Under the pieces are notes generated by a model, which searched no databases, was not told where the DNA came from, and was given only the letters and a program-made list of their open reading frames with translations. A stretch of 64,000 nucleotides of DNA from Piper betle (taxonomy: Eukaryota; Streptophyta; Magnoliopsida; Piperales; Piperaceae). The stretch covers positions 1 through 64,000 of the forward strand of contig JAURVB010012944.1 of the NCBI GenBank assembly GCA_033002965.1, written 5' to 3'. The translations under genes and the position numbers were made by a program. The first letter of the stretch is position 1; every line of letters begins with the position of its first letter. Of the stretch, positions 1-13,165 are shown piece after piece.

Positions 1-2640
1 AGCCACCTGCCATTCAAATAGGCTGCATTTTATTGAGAAGGTGCCATGTGGGGAATCTATTAGAGATAAATTTTAATTTTAAAAATAATTATTGTTTTGT
101 TTTATTAAATAAAGAGATAGACAACAGTCAATTATATTTTAGAAATAAAATTTAATTTTGTAGATAAATTCCCATTTTTATCTCATTTTAAATGACATCA
201 CATAACAACTTAGAGATAGATTCTAATTTTTAAGATATACATTAATTATAATTTAATTTATTTTTATTAGCTGATTTTTCCTACCTTTAATGTCAGACAA
301 GTATTGAGATTTCCATTTAAATATAATCAATTTTTAGATATAAAAAACATACAATATAATCTTTCAAAAAACATAAATTTAATATAAATCATCAATCTAC
401 CTAAACCTACAATCTTAAGTTCTTAGGATTTTTTTTAATACTTATCAAGTATATGCCAAAGGAAAAGAAAATAAGTTGAAGATTGTTGGTAATTGATATT
501 CATATACACATGCTTAAAGTTGTTTAATTGTAAAATTCATTATTCAATATGCATAAATCCTAAATAAAATTATAATAAACATAGTTAAAATTGATTAAAT
601 CTTCTCCTCGTAAATAACGGTACAAAGATACACTTAAGCAAAGACTATCGCGATGTATTTATCTACCTCAAAATAAGTAAAAATATATGCCCGATAAAAT
701 TCTTGCAAATAAATCTCCGACAAATTTTGAAATAATCTGTACAAATGGAATTAAGAATTGAGCATCATTTATATTCTAGCCAAGTCCTTTTTTCCCCTGG
801 AATAGTTTTGTTTTATTAGATTAAAATTGTAAAACCCCCCAAAAATAATTGAGATAGGGATATATATATATACACACACACCTCCATAATACTCTATCTT
901 TCCGTCAGACTTCCTCAACCATATCGCATTTATTTTTATAATCAACAAAAATATTAGAATTTAAGCTTCCATGATTGGAAAGAACCGGAGTACATGCAAC
1001 CAATACATTGTTCATCGCTTGAAATGCGATGCAAAAGATAAGTTCCGATGATTATTTTTAAAATTAAAACATATCTAAATGAATCTCAGGTTCATACTAA
1101 TCGCATTCCACGTTCATCTGTCTCTAACACCAAAAAATTCCATCTTCAATATGAAAAAAAGTTTAGATGTGGTGAGTGATGCCCTCTCCATTTCATGTAT
1201 AAGGAGGGACATCCGCGGGATGTGAGATCAATGAGGTCCTTGCAAGAGAAATGCACATGACGTAGGAGTGCAATTGACATAAGCATTAACAGAAATGAGA
1301 TGATTAAAAAGATACAAAATTGCAAAACACAAAGGATCCAGCAAATAATTTTTTCACATGTTCAGGGGTATACATACTTATAGGTCTATGAGATAATCAA
1401 ACATAATTTAATTTTTTTCCCATGTACTCCCTGACAAGAAGCTATAATCTATAGTACTTGGAAAGTGAAGAATTATTTTTTTAAAAAATGGAACAATTTA
1501 TCATGAGGAAAAGTTTAAGAAACTACCAAAAGAACAGTAAAAATTTCAACATTTTTGCACCTCTTTTGTAGCTTTCATCATCTCTCCTCTATAGGATTTA
1601 ACCTTTTTTACCATAATTCATCCAATTCTTTAAAAGATGTAAAAGTCAACATCTTAAAATTATTTATTTCAGGTTCAAAGAAAGCTAGTTATCATCACCA
1701 AAATCCCAGTTCACCATGAAAGAAAGTTAATAATAAGTAAAATGACATTTTTTTGTGTCATTAACATTAACTTGACCATACATATTTTTTAAATCATTAA
1801 TCACTGTAACAAGGCGACCAAATTTAGTCGTAAGGGTTAAAAAACATAGAACTTTATATTTAAACTCAAAGCCAAAATTACTAATTAAAAGAAATGCATA
1901 GAAAACGGTTAAAAATAATTGAAAAACACATTGCAAATTCAAGGGAAAAACAATTGTAGATTTATATTAAGTATGAAAAATTATAATCATTAAACAGTAA
2001 AGTTGTTAAAAGAGCGGTTATAAATAGTATTTCACTTCACAATTTGGTGATTGCAAAATATTATTTTAATAATTTGAACCATGTTCTAGTATTCCACTTG
2101 AATTTTCATTATTTTTATGCTGGGAGTGTATTTTTTAAATTCTCACCTTTAACCTTGACTGCTTTACCTCTAATATTTTGTAATTTAAAATTATAAACAT
2201 CAAATATAGAATTAATAAATCTAAAAATATATCAAACGATGATGGTTGTAATTTTTCAAAATTTTAATTTTGACCTTTTTTAAAAATACTATATTTTAAG
2301 TGCCGGAGAAGTGGAAAGTTTTGAAGACTAACTGGGAGAAGATTAAGAAATAAAAATCTAATAGAGGACTATATGAATATTTAGATGCATGGTTAAAAAA
2401 GAAAAGAAAAATTAAAAGCTGAAAGTACCTTCGGGGCAGAAAATTTGATCTTGAAAGTGCTATAAAAATAATTGAAAAGAGAAAAAATTAGAAATTCAGG
2501 GAATGAACTATATTAAGATTGATGAGTTGAAGAAGTGGTGGCAAATGAAATTACTGGAAAAGACGGAATAGCTTAAAGTCCATCCTTCAAAATTGTCGCA
2601 GGGAGGATGAACTTGAACCGCCGTCATTTTTGGAGATAGA
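1..2640. other. AT-rich intergenic DNA, no gene recognised
   Basis: Reading frames here are short, low in complexity and resemble no family I know. There is a short TA/CA dinucleotide run near 860-885. I see no RNA gene, no intact transposon end pair and no splice-bounded exon that I can support. Confidence 0.6.
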
Positions 2641-3430
2641 GCGGGGACGGAGATAAAGCGTTGCTCAATGCCCATCATCTCCTCCATCTAGACCCCTAGG
2701 TTTTGGGTTGAGGCAGTGGAAATCTAAAGTATAGAGGGAAAAATCAATTTTATTTTGGCCTGATTGTCCACAGGTAATGTGAATGTGCCAGGAATGGACC
2801 TACCGGAGATGGTCATTGAACCAAGAGGATGATCGATCAGACAGCAACATGTGGGGATGGGAGAAATGATCATCGGAAGGGAGTCGAAAACGACACAGCG
2901 GTGGGCGGGGAGGGAGCGGAGGACATAAAGGAAGGCTAATGGTTTCTGTTGGGAAGAGAAAGGAAAACGCACATCCAAGAATGCTTGGATGGCGAAAGGA
3001 CCACAAAGCGATAAACTGACTGCTATAAGGGAGACGATGGAGAGGGGACGACGACAGCACGAGATTGGTGGAACTTCCGCAAAACACGGGAAAGGCTTCC
3101 AACAACGGTGGGATACGATAAAGATTACGTTTAAAAAACAAACGAGCAATGTGCATATAGATGAAGAACAATCAAACAAATGCAGCAGCTTTGTTGACAA
3201 ACTTCCCAATAACATTACGATGAAAAACTTCCCAATGCCATTACGTCAATTTCTAAGGCTGTGTGTTATGTCAATTTCTCAGCTGCTTGTTAGGCCCCTT
3301 GGGCCTGCAAAAACAGGCTTGCAATACTTGTTACAGGTAATTCCGAAATCACTCCCCTTTTGTCAGAATATATTTTCAGGCAAACTCTATTTAAATCATC
3401 AAGTAAAACACATAAAATTTAGGTGTCTAT
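2641..3430. other. Locally GC-richer island, unidentified
   Basis: This stretch is clearly less AT-rich than its surroundings and stays open for 100-160 codons in more than one frame on both strands (for example 2989-3432 on plus and 2724-3215 on minus). None of the translations resembles a family I recognise. Overlapping frames on both strands are what base composition alone gives, so this could be an old gene fragment, a promoter or 5' region, or a piece of a transposon. Confidence 0.3.
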
Positions 3431-5484
3431 AAAAGACTTATAATAGCCGGTATCCTTTACCACCAATGAAAGAAATCAAATTGCACGAAAAAAATCAAAC
3501 TTTGTCCGTCGACCTTGACTTAAGACGATCTATTTTCTTCACTTCTTCACCTCGTCCACCCGCCTAGCTATCACTGCTTGCACCGCATCCCAACCAGCGA
3601 CCGACGGTTGGGTGATGACCTCTAGTTCGGTGTCGAATATGATATATTTGTTTAAGGGAACGAAGTCTCGTAGTTTTGTTATTCTGAGTATGCTCTCACC
3701 ATCTAACACCAATGAGTCTTAAAAACTTTTGACAAACAATCAAAATCATGTCAATCAATTTTCAGACAGTTGAGGTAACGTTTGATTTGCTTTTATTTTA
3801 AACTAATTTTCTATATTCTGATTTTTTGCATTAATTTTTATGCATTTATTTGGCTTCCAATTTTTAATTGGATATATATTTTGACATTTATTTTTATTAA
3901 TATGTATTGATGTACTCATTTTAGTTTTTAATTTGCTATTCTATTTTAAAGTATTAAATTCAATTTTTTCAATAATATTTTACGTTGTAATTCGCATTCT
4001 ATTTTAAATTGGGTTTCTCCAAATGATCTTCATAAAATAAATTATTATTTCAAATCAACTATTCTTAAATATTTTTAAAAAATATTTATTTTAATATATT
4101 TTTAATGTACGTGAGAAGTGGGGACTCATCAATTTTTAAGCAACCAATGTAATTTTTAACATTTGATTTTTAAATAAGGTTCAATTTTTAATTTCTCATT
4201 TTTTTTGATTGCATATCGTTTAATTTAGTTTTTCTAAATATAATCAATATTACACTCACATATTATTTTATTTAAAAATAAATAAATGCATAACTTCTGA
4301 TTTGTATAATTTAATTTTCGAATGTTATATATATATTTTTAATAAATTAAAAAAAATGTCCCTCATATGGCACCGGTCATTAGCTAGTTTAGTATATCCA
4401 CATATTCGTATAGACTTTTAACTAGTTTATTTTATATTCAGTTTTCTAATATAAATTTTTTTTAAAAATCTATTTTTATTAAAAGTGAAGTTTTTTATTG
4501 ATATTTGGTCAAATATTACTTACATAAGTATTTTTAATATTGAAGAAAATATTTATTTATAGTTATAAACTTATAAGATCTAACCGTATTCCGTGAAACC
4601 GGTATACTAATCGTATGGTGTTTAAAACTTTGACATGGTCTACCTTATACCTGTAAGAGGGTATATCAATGGGCATGCCTTTTGACATTGTTTATTTCAT
4701 TGTAATTACAATTGTCTAGTCTGTAGATATCAACCCAAATAGATCAGAACATACCCATTTCTAATTGTACATACATTTTTAATTTTTTTAAAAAATAATT
4801 CATTAGTCATCATCAAATATTTATATTATGTATTTCTACGGAATGAAGATAAAATGTCTTTAGTAAGAGTACTTGCGAAAGAAACAAATTCACGAAAAAA
4901 ATAAAATATATGAAATCATCACCCAGATTTTAGAGAACGACTGATCTTCATACCATGCATAAAATGAGTGAATTACGGTCAATTGTTATAAACTTTAAAA
5001 AGGGAAGACATTGCTGTCTTGTCCGCCTAGTTTATTATACAAAATAAGCTGCACTCTGATCAAGAAAAATCACAAAGCCATTGAAGACGCATAACATAAT
5101 AGCGGCTTTTCTTTTTCAACGTAACATACTGGTGAATAGTAGGTTGCGATAATTCAGCAAACATAAACCTGCTTCAGAGGAAAAATTAAGGGTAGAATCA
5201 ATTCACAGTCCAAAATCGCTGCTGGAACCTTGATGCTCATTAGAACCAAGACATGAGTCCACCAGTGAACTGAAAATTGTGCATAAAATTAGCAAGGATG
5301 AACAGTTGCTTGTTCATGTTGAGGAAACTGAAAATGTTCCAGAGTGAGATAGCTCACAGTAAAAACTGCAGCTACTCTCAAGAGGTTCCCTTTACAAGCC
5401 TTCCAACCTTATGGCTAGTTGTTGGATGATCATTGTATGGCATTGATGATCCCCACACATTCCATCGAATTTAGTCAATACTTC
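3431..5484. other. AT-rich intergenic DNA and helicase 3' flank
   Basis: No coding exon recognised. The part next to 5485 (about 5000-5484) is less AT-rich and probably holds the 3' UTR and terminator of the minus-strand helicase gene, but no clear polyadenylation signal could be singled out. Confidence 0.5.
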
Positions 5485-8400
5485 TTATTTTCTGATCCGG
5501 ATGCCAGCAATATCCCTCAAACCCATCTTGTTGGCGGTTTTACGGAATAACGCAGGAGGCCGCTGCAAGTTCAATGAATGACAAAATTGATTTGCCAATT
5601 CAACTAGTGTAGTTTTATCCCGGCCTATTTCCCTTATCGAATTGTAATAACCTAGCCAGGCATGATAAGCTCCTTCCTTAACGCTTGTATCAATGCTTGT
5701 CATTATATCTTTCACCTGCAAGCATAAATGGCATGCATTTGATCAGTACACATTGTTAGACTTCAGGTTTTACATAGTTGCCATCAATCATCACTTTTAT
5801 GTCCTTCATAAGTGAACTCTAGCATCTAATTAGTAAATCACAACACACAGGCACACGCCAACCGCCAAAAAAAAGAGGCTATAAAACTTCACCGTGGAAT
5901 TATAGGAAAATAAAGTAAACAAAATACCTGATTTGTTAGTTCAGAGTCTATTTCTGGAGAAGGAGATTTTGTAATTGGAAGATCCTTTATATCTTCCAAG
6001 AAATATGCCTCCCATGGAGCAAGCAGCAGAATGCCTTCCCTTCTTTACCTTGACGCCCAGTCCTACCAAGCCTATGGATGTAGTGCTCTCGGTCAATGGG
6101 CATGCCCACCTGCAAATACAAATCAAATCACAACATGCAGACCAGTTGGAGCATCACATCATATATTACTTTTCTTTTTATGGTCAGAACGTGAGACAAT
6201 AGATAGCATGTTACCAAGAATAATAGATGTAATAATTCAACAGGAAAGTACCAAGTTCCTAGTTTATTCCAACCAATCAACAAAAGTGCAGAAATAATGA
6301 AAAAGAAGGTAGATTACCTGAATTACAAGCGACACATCTGGATAATTCATTCCACGAGCAGAAACATCTGATGTGACAAGAATCAACTGCTTTGATTCAC
6401 GGAACTCCTCAGATATACGAGCTCGATAGATTTGAGTTTTTCTTGAATGTGTTTCCCTTACATTAAACTTTAAGTCCCGAAGAAGAAGGAACAGAAGTGA
6501 TGTCACCATAGCCGTTGTGCAAAATATGATAACCTACACGACCAATGATCACAAAAATATTGTCACTTCCAATAATCACATGAATAAAGGAAAACTAATC
6601 AAAAAGTGAACAAAACAAAAGTCCTCTCAAGTGCTACACGTACCTTAAAGTCGAGTACCCGCAAAATGTGTTCCTTCAAAATATGGTAAATGATATGGAA
6701 GTGGCTGTCATGTGGTGCAATCATACAGGACTGTAAGACCTTCATAAATGAATGTCATACAATTACATAAGCTTTAAATTAAATTATGGAAGTATCAATT
6801 TGCCATTTGTGAGAGTGCTATGTATATCATAAAGAACGGAATTTACAAAAGAAATTATGTCAAGCCACATGTCTCAGATTTGTATCCACACAGTTAGCGC
6901 AGAAACAAAAAAATATCAAGCAAATAATGTGATATCCCCAAAATTAATCCCATATACAATACCTACTTGGGCAAGATCCGATTTATTAGTGTAGATGGTA
7001 TATAAATCTTCAACTTGGGTTAACCATTTTGAAGAGATGACTTAAGTTTGCACTTTGGGTAGGTTATTATACATGGTATTAGAGTTAACCCAAGACCATA
7101 TCAGTTGGTGGGCTAGACTAAATATGCATTAGGCTACAAATTACAAATCAAGTGTAGGAATTCCGAAGGTGGAATTTCTTAAAAGGTAGATGGACTCTGA
7201 TATCCCCTACATTAGTCGCACATCTAATACATATTGAGTAAGATCCTATTTATTAGTTAAGTTGGTCTATAGAATTTCAACTTCGATTAACAACTTTTGA
7301 AGAAATGATCTCAGTAGTATAGTACTATGAAGAACTTTTGAACGTGAAGTTACCTTTGAATTAGTTTCTAGACATCCAGATCCAATTGTATCAATATAAA
7401 CATGCTCCTTTCTCAAACAACCTGTGAAATCCGCCTAACCTGCAAACAAGGCCAAATGGATTAAAGTAATTGACAAAGTGCGGCAATCCAATATAGGAAG
7501 TAACTCAATGGTAAGTACAAAAACACACATAAGTATCAACGAGAAGCAGTTTTGACCTCTCTAGGAATTGTGGCAGAAAAAAGCATCGTCTGCCTCTGCC
7601 TTGGGATGCAATCCACAAGTTTTTCAACGTCTTTCCGGAAGCCCAAGTCTAGTAAGTGATCAGCTTCATCCAACACCAGCACTTTCAGACCCATTAATCT
7701 TGTTGAAAATCCAGATCGGTTCTCTATGTGGTCCAATAATCTACCAGGTGTTGCCACTACGATCTGACCACAACAAAAAAATATTTCACCAATCAAAGGA
7801 TTTCAGAAAAGGAAATTCAGAGAAGGAGGTAAAACCTGGCAAGGGTCAGATTCAAGGCGCTTCAGATCTTCCTTAAAACGAGTTCCTCCTATTAGTGTCT
7901 GGATGCCAATACCATTGTGGTAGCGCAGTAAAACCTTAGCCTCTGCAGCAATTTGACTTGCTAGCTCTCTTGTTGGTGACAAGATGAGAACAGAGATTGG
8001 TGGTACTCTTTGATTAATGTTGCTGCTTGAAGCATTAATAACTGCTTCAATGGCAGGAAGCTGTTTTTAATCATAATTTACAACATGCAAGGTAGGAAAC
8101 ATAATAAGTGATTGCTAATACAAAAAATGCATACCAAAAATGCCGCACTCTTCCCTGTCCCTGTCTTAGCCTTAACCAGAACATCCTTTCCTGAAAACTC
8201 AATTAATATTATGATAATATTCATCCTGATATTTTTTATATTGTCAGTTACAAATCAACAAAGACAACACTGACACAGTAAGATACGAATAAAAAGAAAA
8301 AAATCATGCTATGATTGAGGATGATAAAAAATGCTAATAAAATTGAGAAAGGACTATATCATAAAGAGATGCTAGGTCAAGTTTGCTTCTGCTATCTTTA

Positions 8401-10136
8401 CTTTGATATTATATGAAAGCTTATTCATCTTTCATACCATACAATTTTGCAAACACTGGCCATTTCAAGCATGAGGAGTTTTCAGGGGGCTTGTATTAAA
8501 ATAACCCTTTTTGTATATGTCATAATAAAAACCCAAATAGAAAGGGAAAAAAATATATAATGCATGCAGTTCTCAGCAATTTAGCATTCCATAAGTAAAG
8601 GTTTATATTTCGACTGATAGGACTACACATACCTTCAAGGCAAGCAGAAAGAGTGGCATCTTGCACCTTGGTCATCTGAAAGTAGCCAGCTGAAGAGAGC
8701 GCCTTGACTGTCAATGGAGAGATATTGCACTCAGCAAACCTGCATGAATAAGATGCAAAACAAAAGTTTATGATACAATGGTCCTACATATCCCTAAATT
8801 GCAAAAAGAAAAAGAAAAAACAAAAAAGAAGAGAAACAGATAAATTAAAATGTAAAGTGAACAAATAAACAGGATGAAGAAAAATCAATAGCAGCTCATC
8901 ATGTAACTCTTTAAAGCAGTGCATGATGACTGCCAAGGCTTACACAATACTTTACTACCCCCTTAGCTTCAATAAAGGGCCTAACCAAGTAAAAACATGG
9001 CTTATTTGACAAATGACCGGTTGATTAGAGAAGATACCTCTTGTCGCTGAGCAATGACTCCTCTCCAATACGCTCGTCGTCTTCTTCTTCTTCTTCTTCT
9101 TCTTTATCTTCTTCCGTGACTGAATTTCTCATCTTGAATTCCTCCCTTAATCGGCATACTTCAGCTGAAAGACCCTCCTCATCGTAGAACTGCCGGGTAA
9201 ACCTCCCTCCTTCTTCCTGTCATGCTTCAACAACGCAGCACTGCTCATCATCTCCTTCGCGCGTCTCGTCCTTCCCGACACGACAAGTCCTCCATCGGAT
9301 TCATTTTCCTCCACATCCTCCATCCCTGACTCATCATCATGCTCATCATCGCAGGACGAATTTTGATACATTCTGAATCTGTTCTTCGCCCTTGCACCAC
9401 TACCTGCTTCTACTGTGTAACACCTGTGTCCCTTCAACAATTCCAATCCATTTTCCACAGAGCTAAATGGGATCCCAAGATAAGCACTTTCTCCAGATTG
9501 AGATTGGGAATGATAACTCTTCCGACCACCCAGCTCCGTCGATCCAATAGAACCTAAGTTAGTACCCAACCTACTCCTCCCCGGTACCAGACCCCGCAAA
9601 TCAACATCTGAAATCAGCCGCCTTTGTAGGCGCTCTCCTCCAGTAATCACCAGCGCCGGCCGTCGATGTTCGGGTTCCGTCAGGGGTCCATCGTCATCGT
9701 TCCAGAGATCCTCCGCCCCCGGCTTCATGAACCGGTCGGCCAGCGCCTTGACGTGCTCCTGCGGAGTCATGGCGGCACCGAACTGCTCCGCCTGAGGAGG
9801 CGGCGGCCCGTCATTGACGCCGAGCATCTTGGCGCGAATCTGGGAGCGGAGGCGGGCCTGGTAGAGCTGTCGCTCGTGGTCGAGCAGCTTCCGCTCCTTC
9901 TCCCGGGCCTTCTTCTCGTGGAGCCGCTTCCACTGCCACTTGTTGAGCCCGCCAGGAAATGTCCGGCGCCCGCCGCCCATCGATCGGGAGAGGGAGGAGA
10001 GGGCGCAAGGTGGACGGCGGCGGAGGAGGAGGCGGAGCACGTCGGAGGTGGCCGTAGACGGAACCATGGCCGGCGGTTGGGGAAGAAGGAGTTCACGGTA
10101 CGGTTTTTGGGAGGGTTTGAGTTTGATGACGTTCAT
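5485..10136 (-). CDS. RH31: DEAD-box ATP-dependent RNA helicase, RH31/RH26 type, ten exons with three one-base frame breaks
   Basis: ATP-dependent RNA-unwinding enzyme. Exons in transcript order: 9038-10136, 8633-8739, 8135-8190, 7836-8060, 7557-7763, 7354-7439, 6644-6739, 6318-6533, 5928-6109, 5485-5715. All introns are GT-AG. Motifs visible in order: Q motif (FAECNISPL to MTKVQ), I (AKTGTGKS), Ia (PTRELA), Ib (TPGRLL), II (DEAD in VLDEADHLLDLGF), III (SAT), IV (VIIFCTTA), V (SARGMNYPDV), VI (HRLGRTGR). The C-terminal region from YHAWLGYYNSIRE to GIRIRK is typical of the RH25/26/31 group. Three exons are each one base short of frame: exon 1 near 9195, exon 6 near 7415 and exon 9 near 6034. 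With these restored the product is 835 aa, or about 812 aa from the second ATG at 10067, whose leader looks mitochondrial (arginine-rich, no early acidic residues). Either the gene is decaying or the indels are homopolymer errors. Confidence 0.85.
6928..7325 (+). mobile_element. TRIM-like miniature LTR element in helicase intron 6
   Basis: Two direct repeats of about 130-146 bp (6928-7073 and about 7196-7325) start with TGTGATATCC/TCTGATATCC and share the central block around the words attagt and cttcaact. Immediately after the first repeat is tggtattagag, two steps from the plant tRNA-Met primer-binding site TGGTATCAGAGC. There is no coding capacity. That is the layout of a terminal-repeat retrotransposon in miniature. 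The right LTR end is worn, and no target-site duplication was found. It sits inside the 614-bp intron between helicase exons 6 and 7. Related copies are at 12514, 19738 and 41765. Confidence 0.6.
9078..9115 (+). repeat. CTT microsatellite coding for a glutamate run
   Basis: A run of CTT triplets in helicase exon 1, read on the minus strand as an acidic Glu-rich linker just ahead of the Q-motif exon. The copy of this region at 34.7 kb has a differently interrupted run, as expected for a length-variable coding repeat. Confidence 0.8.
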
Positions 10137-10730
10137 TGGCCGTTTCTATAAACGGGTCGCCCGTTTACCCGTTATATTAGCTTCGTGTTTTTTTTGTCTT
10201 CTATAATCAACAGTGTTACAAGATTATTGAGACAATTGCTCCCTGGCATCCTCTCCCTATACAAATCCTTGGGTTCATTAAAAGGTAGGTATTCTTGATC
10301 TCAGCTTTAATGGGGGTATATTTGGACTCTGCTTGTAATCTTTCACTCTCTGCATCTCTATGTTTTTTTTCTCTCTGTCTTGTGAAGGTGGCAAACTTGT
10401 TTTAACTGGGGTGATTTCTTTCTGATAGTCTACAAGTGATATAGCATTAATTTTGTGCAGACGTGATTTTTTCATTTATATGTAAACTGGGGTACTTGTT
10501 CTATGGGTTTTGTTTTGATTTGCCACTTGTAAGTGTCTGATGTTGGCAATGTGCTCTGCCTTGTCCATGCTTTTGTGCATCTTCCAATTGATAGATGGTT
10601 TGGATTTTGGAGATTGATTTGTTTAGATATATTTCATGAGCATATACAACATTTCTCTCCTCCTTTTTTTTTCCTTTTAAAATGTTTTAGAATTCTTTCC
10701 TTCATTACTTTTGATTCAGAATTTTGCTGA
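10137..10730. promoter_or_regulatory. Shared divergent upstream region of helicase and PMM
   Basis: About 594 bp separate the helicase ATG (minus strand, 10136) from the PMM ATG (plus strand, 10731). The helicase side is GC-rich and the PMM side T-rich, with 5' leader or intron-like sequence. No single TATA box stands out. Most of this region, to 10563, is present a second time at 35.3-35.7 kb. A bidirectional promoter is inferred from gene orientation, not from a motif. Confidence 0.5.
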
Positions 10731-12513
10731 ATGGTCGCAACCAGAAAAGCAGGATTGGTTGCTTCGTTTGATGTTGATGGAACTCTAACTGCTCCTAGAA
10801 AGGTGTTGGTTTCTTCAGTAGCATTTATTCTAGCCTTCATATGCTCTTCTACATCAGTTAACTATTCAAGACATCCAAAATAATTACTATACAGATTTTT
10901 TCATAATATGTTTTTGATCGGAATCTCGATTAAACTTAAAGGATCCCTTAACTATTTCAGCTATTAATAGAACGAATCACACTTTTACCACTAAAATACA
11001 CCCATAAGTAGGTTTTTTTTTTGTTATAAATAAAAAAATCTTTCCTTTGAAAGGTATTTCTTTCAATTTTTCTCAGGTTTTATGTTGTGAAAATCAAATT
11101 ACATTTTGCATTAGACATTGAATGCAAACTTTTTTTCTGATAAGAATAGGTTGTAACCATTAGAGTTGTGGAGGATCTGATCATTCAGAGATGGAAGAGC
11201 AATTGGGGAAAAATTGGTCATATTCATTTTTCTTTAACGAGGGAGGTGAGAAGATTTGACCTTATCCAAAATGATAAGCTAGCCATTGAGGCAACCCACC
11301 TCTTAGCATTAATCAATTTCACAACTCATACCCGTTCCGGATGTGGGATTATTCTCAATATAAGCTAAGGAAGCACACAAATGTTTTTTACCTGAACAGT
11401 TAACACGTGCTTTCTATTTTTTAAACTGATTATTTTTTGTCATGTCATATCAAGACTACAGAATTATGACAGATAATATGTTCTGAATATTATGGGGAAC
11501 TCCTGTGCAGTATATGCTATTGTATGCCTTCTAGGAATTATCTGAGAGGAATTATAAATGAGAGCTTGTTTCCATGTGCAGTGAATGATGATTTTGATTA
11601 TGTGTTCTCTGAGAATGGTCTTGTAGTCCACAAGAATGGTAAGCTGATCGGAAGCCAGGTACATTGAAAAATGTAAACGTTTATTGTGGATTATGTTTTT
11701 TTATTGAAGATGTGATTCTATAAAATCTGAATGCTTGTTAACACTTTTTTCTTCCATAACTCAGAGTTTTATTCTACTTCATTAAGCATATAAAAAATTT
11801 ACTACATAGTTTCCGAAACTAAAATGAAATCATTGCCATTTATTCTCACATGATTATAGACTTTTATTTGGTGAAATAGGATCCATGTCCTTCCGACCCA
11901 ATAATATTGGATTAGGAAGATCAAGGAGAAGAAGAAGAAAAAAGGTTTAAGATAGATGAAACTTTTTTGTGGCATTAACAAAGACCTTTTCATTTTGTTG
12001 TCATTTTGTTTGTGTTCAGTTATATTGTCTTTGTCCTGCAGAACCTGAAAAATTTCTCGGAAAGAAGAAATGTCAGGTTATTTTGTGCTTGATTTTGTTA
12101 CCTTTGCTGAAGGATCTTATCTAATATGCTTGTGAAGTGTGAACTGTTTGTTGGAATTCATTAATTTCACACTTCAGTATGTTGCTGATTTGGATATTCC
12201 AATTAAAAGGTACCCGTTGATCTGGACATTATAGGCTGGAAGTTCTACATGCTGGTTTTCTAGGCCAAAGAACGTTCTGTATTTGTCTTTCACTTAAGGA
12301 GAACTTTTATTGAATTTTGAAATGGCATGATCAATGTATCACCAATTAAACATAACTGCAGCCAGGAAGAAGAAAACGAGTTTGAAAACTATGATATGGC
12401 ATAAAATTTCCAAGGAGAAGTTGCCTGTTAGTTGTGTTTTTTCAACTTGGTTATCAAGACAACGAATTTTCCAGTTTTTAGATACACTATTGTTTTTGTG
12501 CTTCATGAGAAAT

Positions 12514-12970
12514 TATAACGACCCGACTCAGTTAGTGCAAATTGATAGAATTGTTCATTTCTTTAAAATTGATTAACCAAGTTGAAGATTATAAGCATCA
12601 TCTCTGCTAATGTATTAGATTTAACCCTGGTATGTATTTAATGTAAGACTAATTTTGGGATATCACAATCTACCCACCATAAGGAAATTTTATCTTTAGA
12701 ATTCCTATCCTTTATCTCGTAGCTAGTAGCTTAGCCCACGCCCAATTTGAGTCCAACCCTTGGCCCGTGGTTAACAACGTAACCTACATCTAGTCTAGCC
12801 CACTATTTAATATATTCTTGGGTCGAATCTGACACAATTTGTAATAATTTGACCCAATTAATACAAATGGATTAGCCTAATTATTTCTTTAAAAATAGTT
12901 AAGCAAGTTAAAAATTATAAGTATTATCTCGTTAATATATTGAATGTGGGATTAATTTGGAGATATCACA
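12514..12970 (-). mobile_element. TRIM element with 5-bp target-site duplication, inside the PMM locus
   Basis: Direct LTRs at 12514-12667 and about 12840-12970 flank a ~170-bp non-coding middle. The element is bounded by the duplication GAAAT at 12509-12513 and 12971-12975. In element orientation the LTR starts TGTGATATC and ends near CGTTATA. A degenerate complement of the tRNA-Met primer site (aatctgacaca) adjoins the right LTR on the correct side. It belongs to the same family as 6928, 19738 and 41765. Confidence 0.75.
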
Positions 12971-13029
12971 GAAATTTGCACCTTAATCTCACGTTCCCTA
13001 TTAGAGGGCAAATAAGCTTTGATGTAAGT

Positions 13030-13165
13030 AAAACACCCTACCATTGCAATTTAGTCTGTGGTGCCAGCATTAATCATTGACACTTTGCAATTGCTTAAAA
13101 ACACCCTACGATTGTCAAATTTAGTCTGTGGTGCTGGCATTAATCATTGACACTCTTTGTAATTG
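13030..13165 (+). repeat. Two-copy tandem duplication, unit about 67 bp
   Basis: Units at about 13030-13096 and 13098-13165 both begin with aacaccctac and contain tttagtctgtggtgc and attaatcattgacac. They differ by a few substitutions and one insertion. The repeat lies in the decayed PMM locus and is non-coding. Confidence 0.8.

Noticed and set aside
6928..7325. Cassandra-type TRIM carrying a 5S rRNA-like promoter
   Set aside because: No 5S-like block is present in the LTRs; only the general TRIM layout fits.
9666..10206. Plus-strand frames opposite helicase exon 1
   Set aside because: Shadow of the minus-strand coding exon, which has clear family similarity and splice sites.
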